Shown piece by piece: positions 1-7,847 of a stretch of 36,517 bases of DNA (the first letter of the stretch is position 1; every line of letters begins with the position of its first letter). Origin of the DNA: Candidatus Desulfobia pelagia (GTDB lineage Bacteria > Desulfobacterota > Desulfobulbia > Desulfobulbales > SURF-16). The notes below the pieces were generated by a model. That model was not told the DNA's origin and searched no databases. It was given only the letters and a program-made list of their open reading frames with translations. The translations under genes and the position numbers were made by a program. The DNA lies in NCBI GenBank assembly GCA_014382295.1, contig JACNJZ010000032.1:1-36517 (forward strand). Reading direction: 5' to 3'.

Positions 1-1353
1 GATAATATAGAAATTATTTCCTGCTGCGGTAGCTTCATATCCTACTTGCCCGCCATGGATTTCGATGACCTGTTTGACAAAACTCAAGCCATGTCCTGTG
101 CCCGGCTGCTGCGCACTATTTTTACCACGATATCCTTCAGTAAAAACAGCTTCTGCTTCGGACTCACTGAGATGAGGACCACTTGAAAAGACATTGAGCT
201 TTATACCGTGATGACCGGGACTGAAATGATTGTCAATCACTTCCCGACCATAGGCGACAAACTTGCGATGTTGGCCATCCGGAGTAATGGTATCAGTAGT
301 ATACCTTACAGCATTGGAAAACAGGTTGGCATACACCTGGGAGAGAAGTCCCACATCAACACTTAAAGGAATCTCCTCCTCGAGCATATCTGCAGGCCTC
401 TCAATGACTATACCTTTGGAAGCGAGACGGCTTGCATAATGGGCTAGCTGTGGAGCGATAATCTCTTTGTCCACCAGACATTTTTTAGGCCGCAGGACCA
501 GATGCCCCTTTTCAAAATGATCACGGCGAAACAGGCTTTCCAGAAAAAGACTGCTGTTCCTGTGATGTTTCAACATCTCCTCATGGATCTCAAGAAGGGA
601 CTGGTGCAGACTGGAAAGCTGATGAAACATCATCTCAAACAAGGTCTCATTATTCCCTGTTTCTTTTCTGATAAAACGGAGTGTTTCCTCAAGCTCACTG
701 AGTATGCGTATTCTCTTTCGCAATTTATTGAAAAGATGCCGAAAATACATATTCGGCACAATTACGTTGTGCTCAATATCGACAACAAGATTTTGAATAA
801 ACTTGAGATGAGATCTGTGTTGGCGAAAAATTATGCGATTATGGAGATTATAGCCGATACGGCTGGCGAATTTGTTCAGGAAAAATTTCTCCTGATCGGA
901 TAAGGGCGCTAGAGGAATAATTTCAAGCATTCCCCGTACTGTATTCTCGTATACACCAGACTCACTGATTGTTGCCTTCTTTGAACAAATAGGCGCAACA
1001 AATGACTTCCCCGCCTCGTACATTTTTCCCAGTAAAACAATATATGCAGGCGGGATTTCTGGCGATTCCAGCAACCCTCTTGTGCTGTCACAAATCAACT
1101 CGAGACCTTCTTCCGCCTGACCCAGAAGATAAAGCCGGACCTCTACATTCATGAAAGCACATGGAACCGTTACACATATACGATAAAAACTGTCAAGAGA
1201 ATCATATTCCTGGGACAAATCAAAAAAGGTCTTCAGCATATCATTCTGAAGAGGAGTAAAGTCATACCTCCGGTAATCAGCCTGTTTTTGTTCAACACGC
1301 TGCTTTATTTTTTCCAGATCCAGTCCGCATTTATTATTTTTCGAAACAGACAT
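1..1353 (-). CDS. Sensor histidine kinase, 3' end cut by window edge
   Basis: I translated this frame by hand from the ATG at 1353, which follows GGAGG with good spacing. It stays open for 451 codons to base 1; the ORF track omits it because the stop lies outside the window. Residues 1-180 are probably a sensory region (GAF-like at best; I recognise no firm motif) and show no membrane segment, so the kinase looks cytoplasmic. A candidate H-box is VVDIEHNVIVPN with His195. The ATPase domain shows an N-box, SQVYANLFSNAVRYT (about 338-350), and a G2 box, PGTGHGLSFVKQVIEIHGG (about 417-435). The usual DxGxG G1 box is replaced by NVFSSGPHLSESEAE, a divergent form. It lies 96 bases downstream of pyrR on the same strand, and no response regulator is visible. 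Histidine kinase class is confident; the signal is unknown. Confidence 0.85.
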   Translation of the reverse strand, partial: MSVSKNNKCGLDLEKIKQRVEQKQADYRRYDFTPLQNDMLKTFFDLSQEYDSLDSFYRICVTVPCAFMNVEVRLYLLGQAEEGLELICDSTRGLLESPEIPPAYIVLLGKMYEAGKSFVAPICSKKATISESGVYENTVRGMLEIIPLAPLSDQEKFFLNKFASRIGYNLHNRIIFRQHRSHLKFIQNLVVDIEHNVIVPNMYFRHLFNKLRKRIRILSELEETLRFIRKETGNNETLFEMMFHQLSSLHQSLLEIHEEMLKHHRNSSLFLESLFRRDHFEKGHLVLRPKKCLVDKEIIAPQLAHYASRLASKGIVIERPADMLEEEIPLSVDVGLLSQVYANLFSNAVRYTTDTITPDGQHRKFVAYGREVIDNHFSPGHHGIKLNVFSSGPHLSESEAEAVFTEGYRGKNSAQQPGTGHGLSFVKQVIEIHGGQVGYEATAAGNNFYII

Positions 1354-1449
1354 CTGCACCTCCCCGGGAAAACACTATCGAACCAGCATCACTTTATAAT
1401 ATCACTGTACATATTGCTGTTATAGGGATGATAGGTTCCACACAAAAAA

Positions 1450-1989
1450 TTATGACTCGATAATGACTTCATCTTCCCCATTTTTTTCCGCCAGAAGGAC
1501 ATGGATATGGTCAGTAATACTCTCCAGGATATCCATGCCCATATAATTTGGCATAATGGGCAGTTCACGGCCGCATCCCCGATTAATGAGCACCGCGAGC
1601 TGAATGGATCGAGGCCGACCCATATCCATGATGGCATCCAGGGCGGAACGAATAGTTCGACCGGTGTAAAGAACATCATCAACGAGAACCAGAGTGACAT
1701 CCTCAACAGAAAAAGGGATCGATGTCGTTTTGACGATGGGATTCTGCGAGGCCAGGCTCCAGTCATCACGATAAAGAGTAATATCAAGGGATCCAACAGG
1801 AAGATCACCCCCTGCAGGGGTATGAATAATTCTTCGCAGACGTTCAGCCAGGTGACCCCCGCCGGTATGAATGCCAACAAGGCCGAGTTTTTTCACATCC
1901 CTGTTGTCTTCCATAATCTGGAGAGCCATACGGGTTAACGACCGTTCAATATCCTGAGCCGTCATAACGATATTTCGCTGAGTAGTCAC
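1450..1989 (-). CDS. pyrR: PyrR bifunctional protein / uracil phosphoribosyltransferase
   Basis: The protein is a 179-residue type I phosphoribosyltransferase. The PRPP-binding loop is VLVDDVLYTGRT at about residues 101-112, followed by IRSALDAIMDMGRP, which matches PyrR closely. In the family it converts uracil and PRPP to UMP, and in some bacteria it binds pyr mRNA to control attenuation. I see no PyrR-binding leader in this window, so only the enzymatic role can be inferred here. The start is GTG at 1989 with AAAGGA upstream. It follows purN by 76 bases on the same strand, which places pyrimidine salvage beside purine synthesis. Confidence 0.92.
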   Translation of the reverse strand: MTTQRNIVMTAQDIERSLTRMALQIMEDNRDVKKLGLVGIHTGGGHLAERLRRIIHTPAGGDLPVGSLDITLYRDDWSLASQNPIVKTTSIPFSVEDVTLVLVDDVLYTGRTIRSALDAIMDMGRPRSIQLAVLINRGCGRELPIMPNYMGMDILESITDHIHVLLAEKNGEDEVIIES

Positions 1990-2065
1990 TGCTGTATCCT
2001 TTAAATTTTATCGACTATACAGTTGAGGCCGAAGAGTAAACCCGGCAGCAAACTGAACAATTCCT

Positions 2066-2632
2066 TTATTTCCAGAAATAATCTATTCCTTTCTCATGAA
2101 TCTTATTAATGGCATCCGGAAAAGCCTCACATTCAGCATCAAAAACCTTATGGGCAATATCATCAGGGGTATCGGTATCAGCCAGTGAAACACATTTCTG
2201 GACAACAATGGGACCGTCATCATAAATCTCGTTAGCAAAATGAACCGTACAGCCGCTAACTTTCACACCCTTGGCATGGGCTGCCCGGTGAACACGCATT
2301 CCATAAAAACCATCACCGCAGAATGAAGGAATCAGGGCCGGATGAATATTAAGAACACACTTTTTCAAGTTTTCAGGAGGGGTATACAGTTTGAGATACC
2401 CTGCCAAAAGCACGAGGTCGACATCATAGTCAGCAAGAATCCTGTTAATGGCATCATTGTCTGGTGCATAAAAAGCCTGATAGCCATATTTCTTTGCCTT
2501 TTCCAGGCCAAGCACTCCCTCAACGTTGGAAATGACGACCTCAATAGAACCCTGCATGGATCCTGCTTGAATTCTCTCATAAAAATTATCCAGGGTTCGA
2601 CCGGTGCCGGACAGCAATACTGCCATTTTCAT
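2066..2632 (-). CDS. purN: Phosphoribosylglycinamide formyltransferase PurN
   Basis: This 188-residue enzyme transfers a formyl group from 10-formyl-THF to GAR in purine synthesis. The N-terminal nucleotide loop is LLSGTGRTLDNF. The catalytic set is readable: NIHPALIPSF (Asn95, His97), and GCTVHFANEIYDDGPI, whose Asp matches the catalytic aspartate of the family. It is slightly shorter than the usual 200-215 residues, but the core is complete. The start ATG at 2632 has GAGG seven bases upstream. It lies downstream of the stand-alone IMP cyclohydrolase, from which a 9-base-period repeat hairpin separates it. Confidence 0.92.
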   Translation of the reverse strand: MKMAVLLSGTGRTLDNFYERIQAGSMQGSIEVVISNVEGVLGLEKAKKYGYQAFYAPDNDAINRILADYDVDLVLLAGYLKLYTPPENLKKCVLNIHPALIPSFCGDGFYGMRVHRAAHAKGVKVSGCTVHFANEIYDDGPIVVQKCVSLADTDTPDDIAHKVFDAECEAFPDAINKIHEKGIDYFWK

Positions 2633-2692
2633 AATAAAACCTCGATCATCTGGTGAAATTGAAAATGAATGGGCTCATATCCATTAAAAATG

Positions 2693-2754
2693 GACCACGA
2701 AGAAAAGATTAATACTCTTTTTAAAACTTCGTGCCCTTCGTGTTCTTCGTGGTC
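2693..2754 (-). repeat. CTTCGTGNN 9-base-period repeat hairpin, copy 1
   Basis: GACCACGAAGAA at 2693-2704 is the exact reverse complement of TTCTTCGTGGTC at 2743-2754, giving a 12-base stem. The right arm contains three CTTCGTG units at 2727, 2736 and 2745, exactly 9 bases apart. It sits between the IMP cyclohydrolase gene and purN. A second copy with the same period is at 30806-30880. Function is unknown; it could be a dispersed repeat or a weak transcript-end structure. Confidence 0.75.
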
Positions 2755-2787
2755 AAAAAAGTGTTTTTGTTACTTATAAACCTGTCT

Positions 2788-3402
2788 TTATTTAAAATAC
2801 GGATCAGAATCAACATCAACCTTGTTAAGCCATGCGGCTATTGTTGTATCATACGTACTGGTAAGTTCAAAAACTTTGACGGCAAGACGAAAACGGGTCT
2901 TCAATGTTGTATGGCCATGCTCCTTCAGTTCGGCAATTACTGTCGGATAATCAGCCGGATCAACAATGACGGTGACATCCTGAAAGTTCTTTGCTGACGA
3001 ACGCAGCATTGTCGGTCCACCTATATCAATATTCTCAATGGCATTTCCCAGGGTGCAGGACGGATCGGCCACTGTCTTCTCAAAGGCATAGAGGTTGACA
3101 GCAACAATATCAATAGCTTCCAAACCATGCTGCTTCATCTGGGCAACATGATCCGGATTTGTTTTCTGGGCAAGAATACCACCGTGTACTTTCGGGTGCA
3201 GTGTTTTCACCCTGCCGTCGAGCATCTCTGGAAACCCGGTAAATTCGGATACATCTTTTACAGCAATACCGCTCTCACGCATTTTTTTTGCTGTGCCGCC
3301 GGTGGACAGTATTTCGATTCCAAGTGCCTCAAGCTCTTTGGCAAATCCTTCAATTCCTGACTTATCAGTCAAACTGATTACAGCTCTTTCTGCTTTTTTC
3401 AT
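2788..3402 (-). CDS. Stand-alone IMP cyclohydrolase (PurH C-terminal half absent)
   Basis: These 204 residues match only the N-terminal, MGS-like IMP cyclohydrolase half of PurH, which closes FAICAR to IMP. Expected active-site features are present: [14 protein letters not shown] (Lys), [10 protein letters not shown] (Tyr), [17 protein letters not shown] (Asp and Lys). Bifunctional PurH is about 500-530 residues. Here the protein ends after SDPYFK with a clean stop, and no AICAR transformylase domain follows in any frame before purN. It therefore looks like a genuine single-domain enzyme, not a truncation. The formylation step must be encoded elsewhere (a separate AICAR formyltransferase or PurP-like ligase; inference). 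purN and pyrR follow on the same strand. Confidence 0.88.
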   Translation of the reverse strand: MKKAERAVISLTDKSGIEGFAKELEALGIEILSTGGTAKKMRESGIAVKDVSEFTGFPEMLDGRVKTLHPKVHGGILAQKTNPDHVAQMKQHGLEAIDIVAVNLYAFEKTVADPSCTLGNAIENIDIGGPTMLRSSAKNFQDVTVIVDPADYPTVIAELKEHGHTTLKTRFRLAVKVFELTSTYDTTIAAWLNKVDVDSDPYFK

Positions 3403-3450
3403 GATTTCTCCTGGCTAATCTAAAATATAAATGAATTCGTAACATCCCCA

Positions 3451-3476
3451 AACTTGAAACTTGAAACTTGAAACTT
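3451..3476. repeat. Heptameric tandem repeat (AACTTGA)n
   Basis: Three exact AACTTGA units are followed by a partial unit between the IMP cyclohydrolase gene and the S4-domain gene. Read on the other strand it is (AAGTTTC)n, one base different from the AAGTTTT array at 26221-26244. Confidence 0.85.
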
Positions 3477-3493
3477 TTTCACCATGCTATGTA

Positions 3494-3892
3494 TCACTTT
3501 TTCCGTGTAAAACTGCGAATCAGTCGCCGGTCTCTTTTCCCGGGCCTTTTAGGTGGGGCAAGAGCTTGTCCCATCCTGACCAGACGATTTTCTTCCCGTT
3601 TCGTATCGCGAGCCGCAATACTTTCCGGTGTTTCTTCGTAAAGAGTCTGGGCCACAACTGCCGGCCCGCGACGTTCTGACAAAGCCTGAATAATAACGGT
3701 AAACTCAGTTTCATTACGAGTGATACGCAGTTGATCTCCAACCACGACTCCCCTGGCAGCCTTGACTCTGGCTCCATTCAAATGGACATGCCCACCTGCG
3801 ACAGCCTTAGCCGCCATCGATCGTGTTTTAAAGAAACGGGCGGCCCAGAGCCACTTGTCAATTCGGACCTTTGTATCAACTTGATTCTCCAT
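3494..3892 (-). CDS. hslR: Hsp15-like S4-domain RNA-binding protein
   Basis: This is an S4-domain protein of about 132 residues. The segment VRIDKWLWAARFFKTRS, then GGHVHLNGARVKAARGVVVGD, is the S4 fold. The tail LYEETPESIAARDTKREENRL closely resembles E. coli Hsp15, which binds stalled 50S subunits carrying nascent chains and helps recycle them. The C-terminus is strongly basic (KRPGKRDRRLIRSFTRKK). I prefer the ATG at 3892, preceded by CAGG, over the GTG at 3904, which adds only MQVI. The gene is divergent from folE2 with about 50 bases between them. Confidence 0.85.
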   Translation of the reverse strand: MENQVDTKVRIDKWLWAARFFKTRSMAAKAVAGGHVHLNGARVKAARGVVVGDQLRITRNETEFTVIIQALSERRGPAVVAQTLYEETPESIAARDTKREENRLVRMGQALAPPKRPGKRDRRLIRSFTRKK

Positions 3893-3945
3893 GATAACCT
3901 GCACTCTTCATTACCATAATTCTTGCCTTCCGCAAAGAGGTAAAG

Positions 3946-4731
3946 GTGGCAAGAAACCTGTTGGCGATTAGGCCAAAAAAAGGTACATTCCCGGCCATGA
4001 AGCTGAAAACCGTAGGCATAAAAAACATTCGCTATCCGGTCCAGGTCCGTGAAAAATCTGGCGGTCTCCAGGCAACTGTTGCAAGCATTAACGTCCAGGT
4101 TAACCTTCCCCGGAAATATCGGGAGACATGCGTCAATACATTCCTGACGGTCCTCAACAGATACCAGGATGACATGAGCGCCGAAATATTCTCGGAACTA
4201 CTGAAAGAAGTTAAAGAGAGAATGCAGGCTCACTCCGCCCTTCTTGAGATGACCTTCCCCTATTTTATTGAGAAAAAAGCTCCTGTCACAGGCACTGCCG
4301 GACTCATGGAATATACCTGCCGCTTTACCGGTGAGATTGGCGAGGGGGGAAGTTTTATCCTGTCCGTCTGGGTTCCAGGTACCACACTCTGTCCATGCTC
4401 AAGGGAAATCAGTGATTTTGGCGCCCATAACCAACGCGCGGAAATTAACCTCAATGTCAAATTCAATGGTTTTATCTGGGCCGAAGACGTTATTAATCTT
4501 GTGGAAACAGGCGCCTCCTGCGAAGTATACTCACTGCTCAAAAGACCCGACGAGAAATACGTTACCGAAAAGGCCTACGAAAATCCCATGTTTGTTGAGG
4601 ATGTCGTGCGCAAAGTCGCCGAACTGGCCCAGCAGCACCCTGACATCACCTGGTTCTCTGTTGGTGCTGAAAGTTTCGAATCAATCCATAAACACAGCGC
4701 CTATGCCTTAGTTGACAGCGATGACATGTAA
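3946..4731 (+). CDS. folE2: GTP cyclohydrolase FolE2 (GCYH-IB)
   Basis: FolE2 converts GTP to dihydroneopterin triphosphate, the first step of folate (and often queuosine) synthesis. It replaces the zinc enzyme FolE and can use other metals. The catalytic cysteine region is TTLCPCSREISDFGAHNQRA. Family blocks VGIKNIRYPVQVR near the N-terminus and ETGASCEVYSLLKRPDEKYVTEKAYENP followed by FVEDVVR near the C-terminus are intact. Length is 261 residues, normal for the family. The start is GTG at 3946 with AGAGG upstream; the internal ATG at 3997 would remove 17 residues that lack family motifs, so it cannot be excluded. It is the first gene of a short plus-strand group. Confidence 0.93.
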   Translation: MARNLLAIRPKKGTFPAMKLKTVGIKNIRYPVQVREKSGGLQATVASINVQVNLPRKYRETCVNTFLTVLNRYQDDMSAEIFSELLKEVKERMQAHSALLEMTFPYFIEKKAPVTGTAGLMEYTCRFTGEIGEGGSFILSVWVPGTTLCPCSREISDFGAHNQRAEINLNVKFNGFIWAEDVINLVETGASCEVYSLLKRPDEKYVTEKAYENPMFVEDVVRKVAELAQQHPDITWFSVGAESFESIHKHSAYALVDSDDM

Positions 4732-4783
4732 ATGTCCACACTCATTCCCAATCCCATCAAACTACCATCGCTATCAAGAGCGA

Positions 4784-4804
4784 AATCAGTAATCAATAAT
4801 CAAT
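4784..4804. repeat. Short heptameric tandem repeat (AATCAAT)3
   Basis: AATCAGT, AATCAAT and AATCAAT follow one another in the gap between folE2 and the DUF4920 gene. It is short, and chance cannot be excluded, but the 7-base period matches three other arrays in the window. Confidence 0.5.
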
Positions 4805-4854
4805 CTTTGCGTCAAAGGCCCCTTCTCAATCAAAATAATCCTTTGGAAAACATT

Positions 4855-5316
4855 ATGAAAAAACTACTGCCCTTTACCCTTTTATTTTTACTGATATGCC
4901 ATCCTGTCCTGGCAAATGATATCAGCCTTGGTGAAAAATTAATTCTAGATAAGAAAACACTTGTTTCCGAGATCAATGACGAACCTGAAAAGTATCTTGG
5001 AAAGCGGGTCCGGATAGAAGGGATTATTATTGAAGTATGTGCCGCCCGCGGCTGCTGGGTTGAAATATCAAGTGATGTGCCTTTTCAAAAAATCCAAGTG
5101 AAAGTTGTTGACGGTGAAATTATTTTCCCCATGGAGGCAAAAGGAAGAACCGCAGCCGTTGAAGGTCTGGTGGAAAAACTGGAACTGAGCCATGCCCAGT
5201 CACTTGCCTATGCTCGCCACAAAGCAGATGAACAGGGCAAAGAATTTGATCCTTCCCAGGTTACTGGGCCGACCAAAATATACAGGATCAGGGGCCTCGG
5301 AGCGGTAATTAAATAA
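4855..5316 (+). CDS. Secreted DUF4920-family protein
   Basis: The ORF track starts at 4732, directly after the folE2 stop, but the first 41 codons look non-coding. The ATG at 4855 begins a standard signal peptide, MKKLLPFTLLFLLICHPVLA, probably cut before ND. The mature part is about 133 residues with EPEKYLGKRVRIEGIIIEVCAARGCWVEI, the C...GCW pattern of DUF4920, a small OB-fold-like periplasmic family of unknown function. Two cysteines in CAARGCW could bind metal or form a disulfide (inference). Its stop is followed immediately by the start of the PepSY-type membrane protein, so the two are probably co-translated and act together at the membrane. Confidence 0.8.
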   Translation: MKKLLPFTLLFLLICHPVLANDISLGEKLILDKKTLVSEINDEPEKYLGKRVRIEGIIIEVCAARGCWVEISSDVPFQKIQVKVVDGEIIFPMEAKGRTAAVEGLVEKLELSHAQSLAYARHKADEQGKEFDPSQVTGPTKIYRIRGLGAVIK

Positions 5317-5868
5317 ATGAAATGGCGAAGGATCAATTACGTTCTGCACAGAGATATCGGGTATCTCTGTATCGGCCTGACATTGATCTATGCCATCAGC
5401 GGGGTGGTATTAAATCACATAAGTCATCAGTTTAATCCCAGCTATAATATTAAAAAATCCGAGACGTACATAAAACCATTTCCTGCCGGCACAGAGCCCG
5501 ACATGACTCTTGTTGACGATATTCTTTCCCAACTTAATGAAACAGGCGCATTCAAAAATGTTGCGATGCTCTCACCGGGAAATATACGGATATTTGTTGA
5601 AGGAAACACTCTGGATGTTCAGCTTGCGACCGGGAAAACCCTGCAGGAAAAGGTAACCAGGCGACCCTTGCTCTTTGAAGTCAACTATCTGCATCTCAAC
5701 AAAGCCAAAGGTGTCTGGACGTATCTTGCCGATATCTATTGTGTATTACTGGGACTTCTTGCCATTACTGGATTTCTCATGATTCGCGGCAAAGTTAAAA
5801 CACGAGGGATCATCCTAACTTTATTGGGATTCATAATCCCGATAATTTTTCTAACCTACTCCCTATAA
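5317..5868 (+). CDS. PepSY-associated TM-helix membrane protein
   Basis: This 183-residue inner-membrane protein has hydrophobic segments at about 14-34, 135-156 and 164-181. The N-terminal WRRINYVLHRDIGYLCIGLT resembles the PepSY-associated TM family, whose members often sit in reductase or metal-related membrane complexes. The soluble part between the first and second segments would face the periplasm. It begins directly after the DUF4920 stop. It ends tail to tail with nadD, overlapping it by six bases. The specific function is unknown. Confidence 0.75.
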   Translation: MKWRRINYVLHRDIGYLCIGLTLIYAISGVVLNHISHQFNPSYNIKKSETYIKPFPAGTEPDMTLVDDILSQLNETGAFKNVAMLSPGNIRIFVEGNTLDVQLATGKTLQEKVTRRPLLFEVNYLHLNKAKGVWTYLADIYCVLLGLLAITGFLMIRGKVKTRGIILTLLGFIIPIIFLTYSL

Positions 5869-6516
5869 AATATCCCGGGCATACAAACTCTTCGCCTGGA
5901 TATACTCTATCACAGCTGGAGGTACCATCTCCTCAACAGCTTTGCCGTTACGCAAGAGTTCCCTGATTTCTGTTGATGAAACAGCAACCGGATCCATTAC
6001 CAGACGATATACTGTCGATCCGTTTTCGTTCCTCCAGCACCCTTCCCCTGAAGCGCTATAGCCATGAAGTTCTGTGCAGACAATCTCTTCGCAGGTTTTA
6101 TTATCATGGGAGGGCCTGTCAATAACAACAAAAGATACTTCGCTCAGAAGCAGTTGATATTGTTTCCAGGTGGAAATTTCGGCAAAGGCGTCAAGACCAA
6201 TAACATAGAAGAAGGTCACATCACCTTTAAAACGGCGGCGAAGAATAGTGAGGGTGTCAATGGTATAGGATAGCCCTTGCAGCTCTGCTTCAATCGGAGA
6301 AACAGAGAAGCCATGATCCTCACCAATGGCTAATTCCAGCATTGCCAACCGGTGATAAAATGGGGTGATTTTGTCGCTTTGTTTATGGGGAGGTGATGGA
6401 GCCGGGATAAATATGAGGCTATCGAGATCAAGCTGTTCCAGAGCAGCCTTTCCTACGGCCAGATGACCATAGTGAACAGGGTCAAATGTGCCGCCGAACA
6501 GGCCGATCTTCTGCAC
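5863..6516 (-). CDS. nadD: Nicotinate-nucleotide adenylyltransferase NadD
   Basis: The protein has 217 residues. The nucleotidyltransferase motif GLFGGTFDPVHYGHLAVGKAAL is at the N-terminus, and the C-terminal SSTEIRELLRNGKAVEEMVP is the ISSTxIR signature. It adenylates nicotinate mononucleotide in NAD synthesis. Its ATG at 6516 directly abuts the proA stop, so it is translationally coupled as the last gene of the rplU-rpmA-obgE-proB-proA-nadD series. Confidence 0.95.
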   Translation of the reverse strand: MQKIGLFGGTFDPVHYGHLAVGKAALEQLDLDSLIFIPAPSPPHKQSDKITPFYHRLAMLELAIGEDHGFSVSPIEAELQGLSYTIDTLTILRRRFKGDVTFFYVIGLDAFAEISTWKQYQLLLSEVSFVVIDRPSHDNKTCEEIVCTELHGYSASGEGCWRNENGSTVYRLVMDPVAVSSTEIRELLRNGKAVEEMVPPAVIEYIQAKSLYARDIL

Positions 6517-7773
6517 TTATTCCCTCACCTGGCCTTCACCAAAGACAATAAATTTCTTCGTGGTCAGCTCTTTCAAGCCCATTGGGCCATAAGCATGCAA
6601 TTTGGTCGTACTGATGCCGATCTCAGCGCCAAGTCCAAACTGGCCGCCATCACTGAACCGGGTAGAGGCATTAATCATCACAGCCGACGCATCCACCTCT
6701 CGAAGGAAACGCTGAGAGTTAGGATAACTCGATGTAATTATTGATTCTGTATGCTGAGAGCCATGCAAAACAATATGATCCATAGCCTCGTCAAGATCTT
6801 TTACAACTTTCACTGCCAGGATGAGATCCAGGAATTCCATGCCCCAATCTTCATCTGCTGCTTTCACGGCATCTGCAAGGAGCGCGCATGTTTTCCCGCA
6901 ACCGCGGATTTCAACGCCTGCCTTCATAAGCTCTGCGCCGACTTGCGGTAAAAACTCAGGGGCTGCAGCCTCATGGACCAACAACGTTTCCAGGGCATTA
7001 CAGACGCCAGGGCGCTGCACCTTGGAATTCATGACAATATTAGTTGCCATTTCAAGGTCTGCACTTTCATCGACAAAGACATGACAGACTCCCTTGTAAT
7101 GCTTCAGTACAGGAATCCGAGAATTCTCGGCAACAAACCGGATTAACCCTTCCCCACCCCGCGGAATTATAAGATCAATCTGCTCTTCCAGCCCAAGCAG
7201 ATAGGTAACCGCCTCTCTATCTGTTACTGGAATAACCTGAATAGCAGCAGCATCAATATTTTCTGCGGACAAGGCATCTTGGAGAACTTTGGACAGAGCA
7301 AGATTGGAGTGAATAGCCTCAGATCCGCCTCGCAGCAGAATTGCATTTCCTGCTTTAAGACAGAGGGCGGCGGCATCAACGGTTACATTTGGCCGGGATT
7401 CATAGATCATCCCTATAACACCCAGAGGAATACGCATTCTGCCGACAACAATTCCACTCGGCATCTTGTTCATTTCAGTCACTTCACCAACAGGATCAGG
7501 AAGGGCGGCAACCTCTTTAAGTCCGGCTATCATGGAGGACATCACTTTTTCAGAGAGATGCAGACGATCAAGCATTGCCGAAGACAGTCCTTTTTCACGC
7601 CCGGCTGCGAGATCCTTCTCATTTTCCTGGGCAATAAACTCTTTCTGATCTTCCAGTGCCTTGGCCATCCGTAAAAGTACACTGTTTTTCTGTCGGGTCG
7701 AAAGACTCGCCATGCCGCGGGAAGCCCTCTTGGCCTGAATTGCCATATCTTTAACAGTTTCCTGAATACTCAT
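6517..7773 (-). CDS. proA: Glutamate-5-semialdehyde dehydrogenase ProA
   Basis: ProA has 418 residues, the usual length. It reduces glutamyl-5-phosphate to the semialdehyde in proline synthesis. The catalytic cysteine lies in KVQRPGVCNALETLLVH. PRGGEGLIRFV, IYESRPNVTVDAAALCLKAG and the C-terminal FGLGAEIGISTTKLHAYGP are strongly conserved in the family. It follows proB by 74 bases and abuts nadD. Confidence 0.96.
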   Translation of the reverse strand: MSIQETVKDMAIQAKRASRGMASLSTRQKNSVLLRMAKALEDQKEFIAQENEKDLAAGREKGLSSAMLDRLHLSEKVMSSMIAGLKEVAALPDPVGEVTEMNKMPSGIVVGRMRIPLGVIGMIYESRPNVTVDAAALCLKAGNAILLRGGSEAIHSNLALSKVLQDALSAENIDAAAIQVIPVTDREAVTYLLGLEEQIDLIIPRGGEGLIRFVAENSRIPVLKHYKGVCHVFVDESADLEMATNIVMNSKVQRPGVCNALETLLVHEAAAPEFLPQVGAELMKAGVEIRGCGKTCALLADAVKAADEDWGMEFLDLILAVKVVKDLDEAMDHIVLHGSQHTESIITSSYPNSQRFLREVDASAVMINASTRFSDGGQFGLGAEIGISTTKLHAYGPMGLKELTTKKFIVFGEGQVRE

Positions 7774-7847
7774 CGTCTACTCCTATTCTCTTTATCCTCA
7801 CAAAGGGTGCTGCCCTTAATGGAAAATCGTCAATCCAAAATACCAAA

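Noticed and set aside
502-903. Plus-strand ORF of 133 residues
   Set aside because: It lies antisense to the histidine kinase frame, which reads through with clear kinase motifs.
2693-2754. CTTCGTG repeats considered as a CRISPR remnant
   Set aside because: Units are 7 bases with 2-base gaps and form a hairpin; there are no spacers and no cas genes.
4732-4854. N-terminal extension of the DUF4920 ORF
   Set aside because: It lies before a clean signal peptide start, contains a 7-base repeat and has no family similarity.
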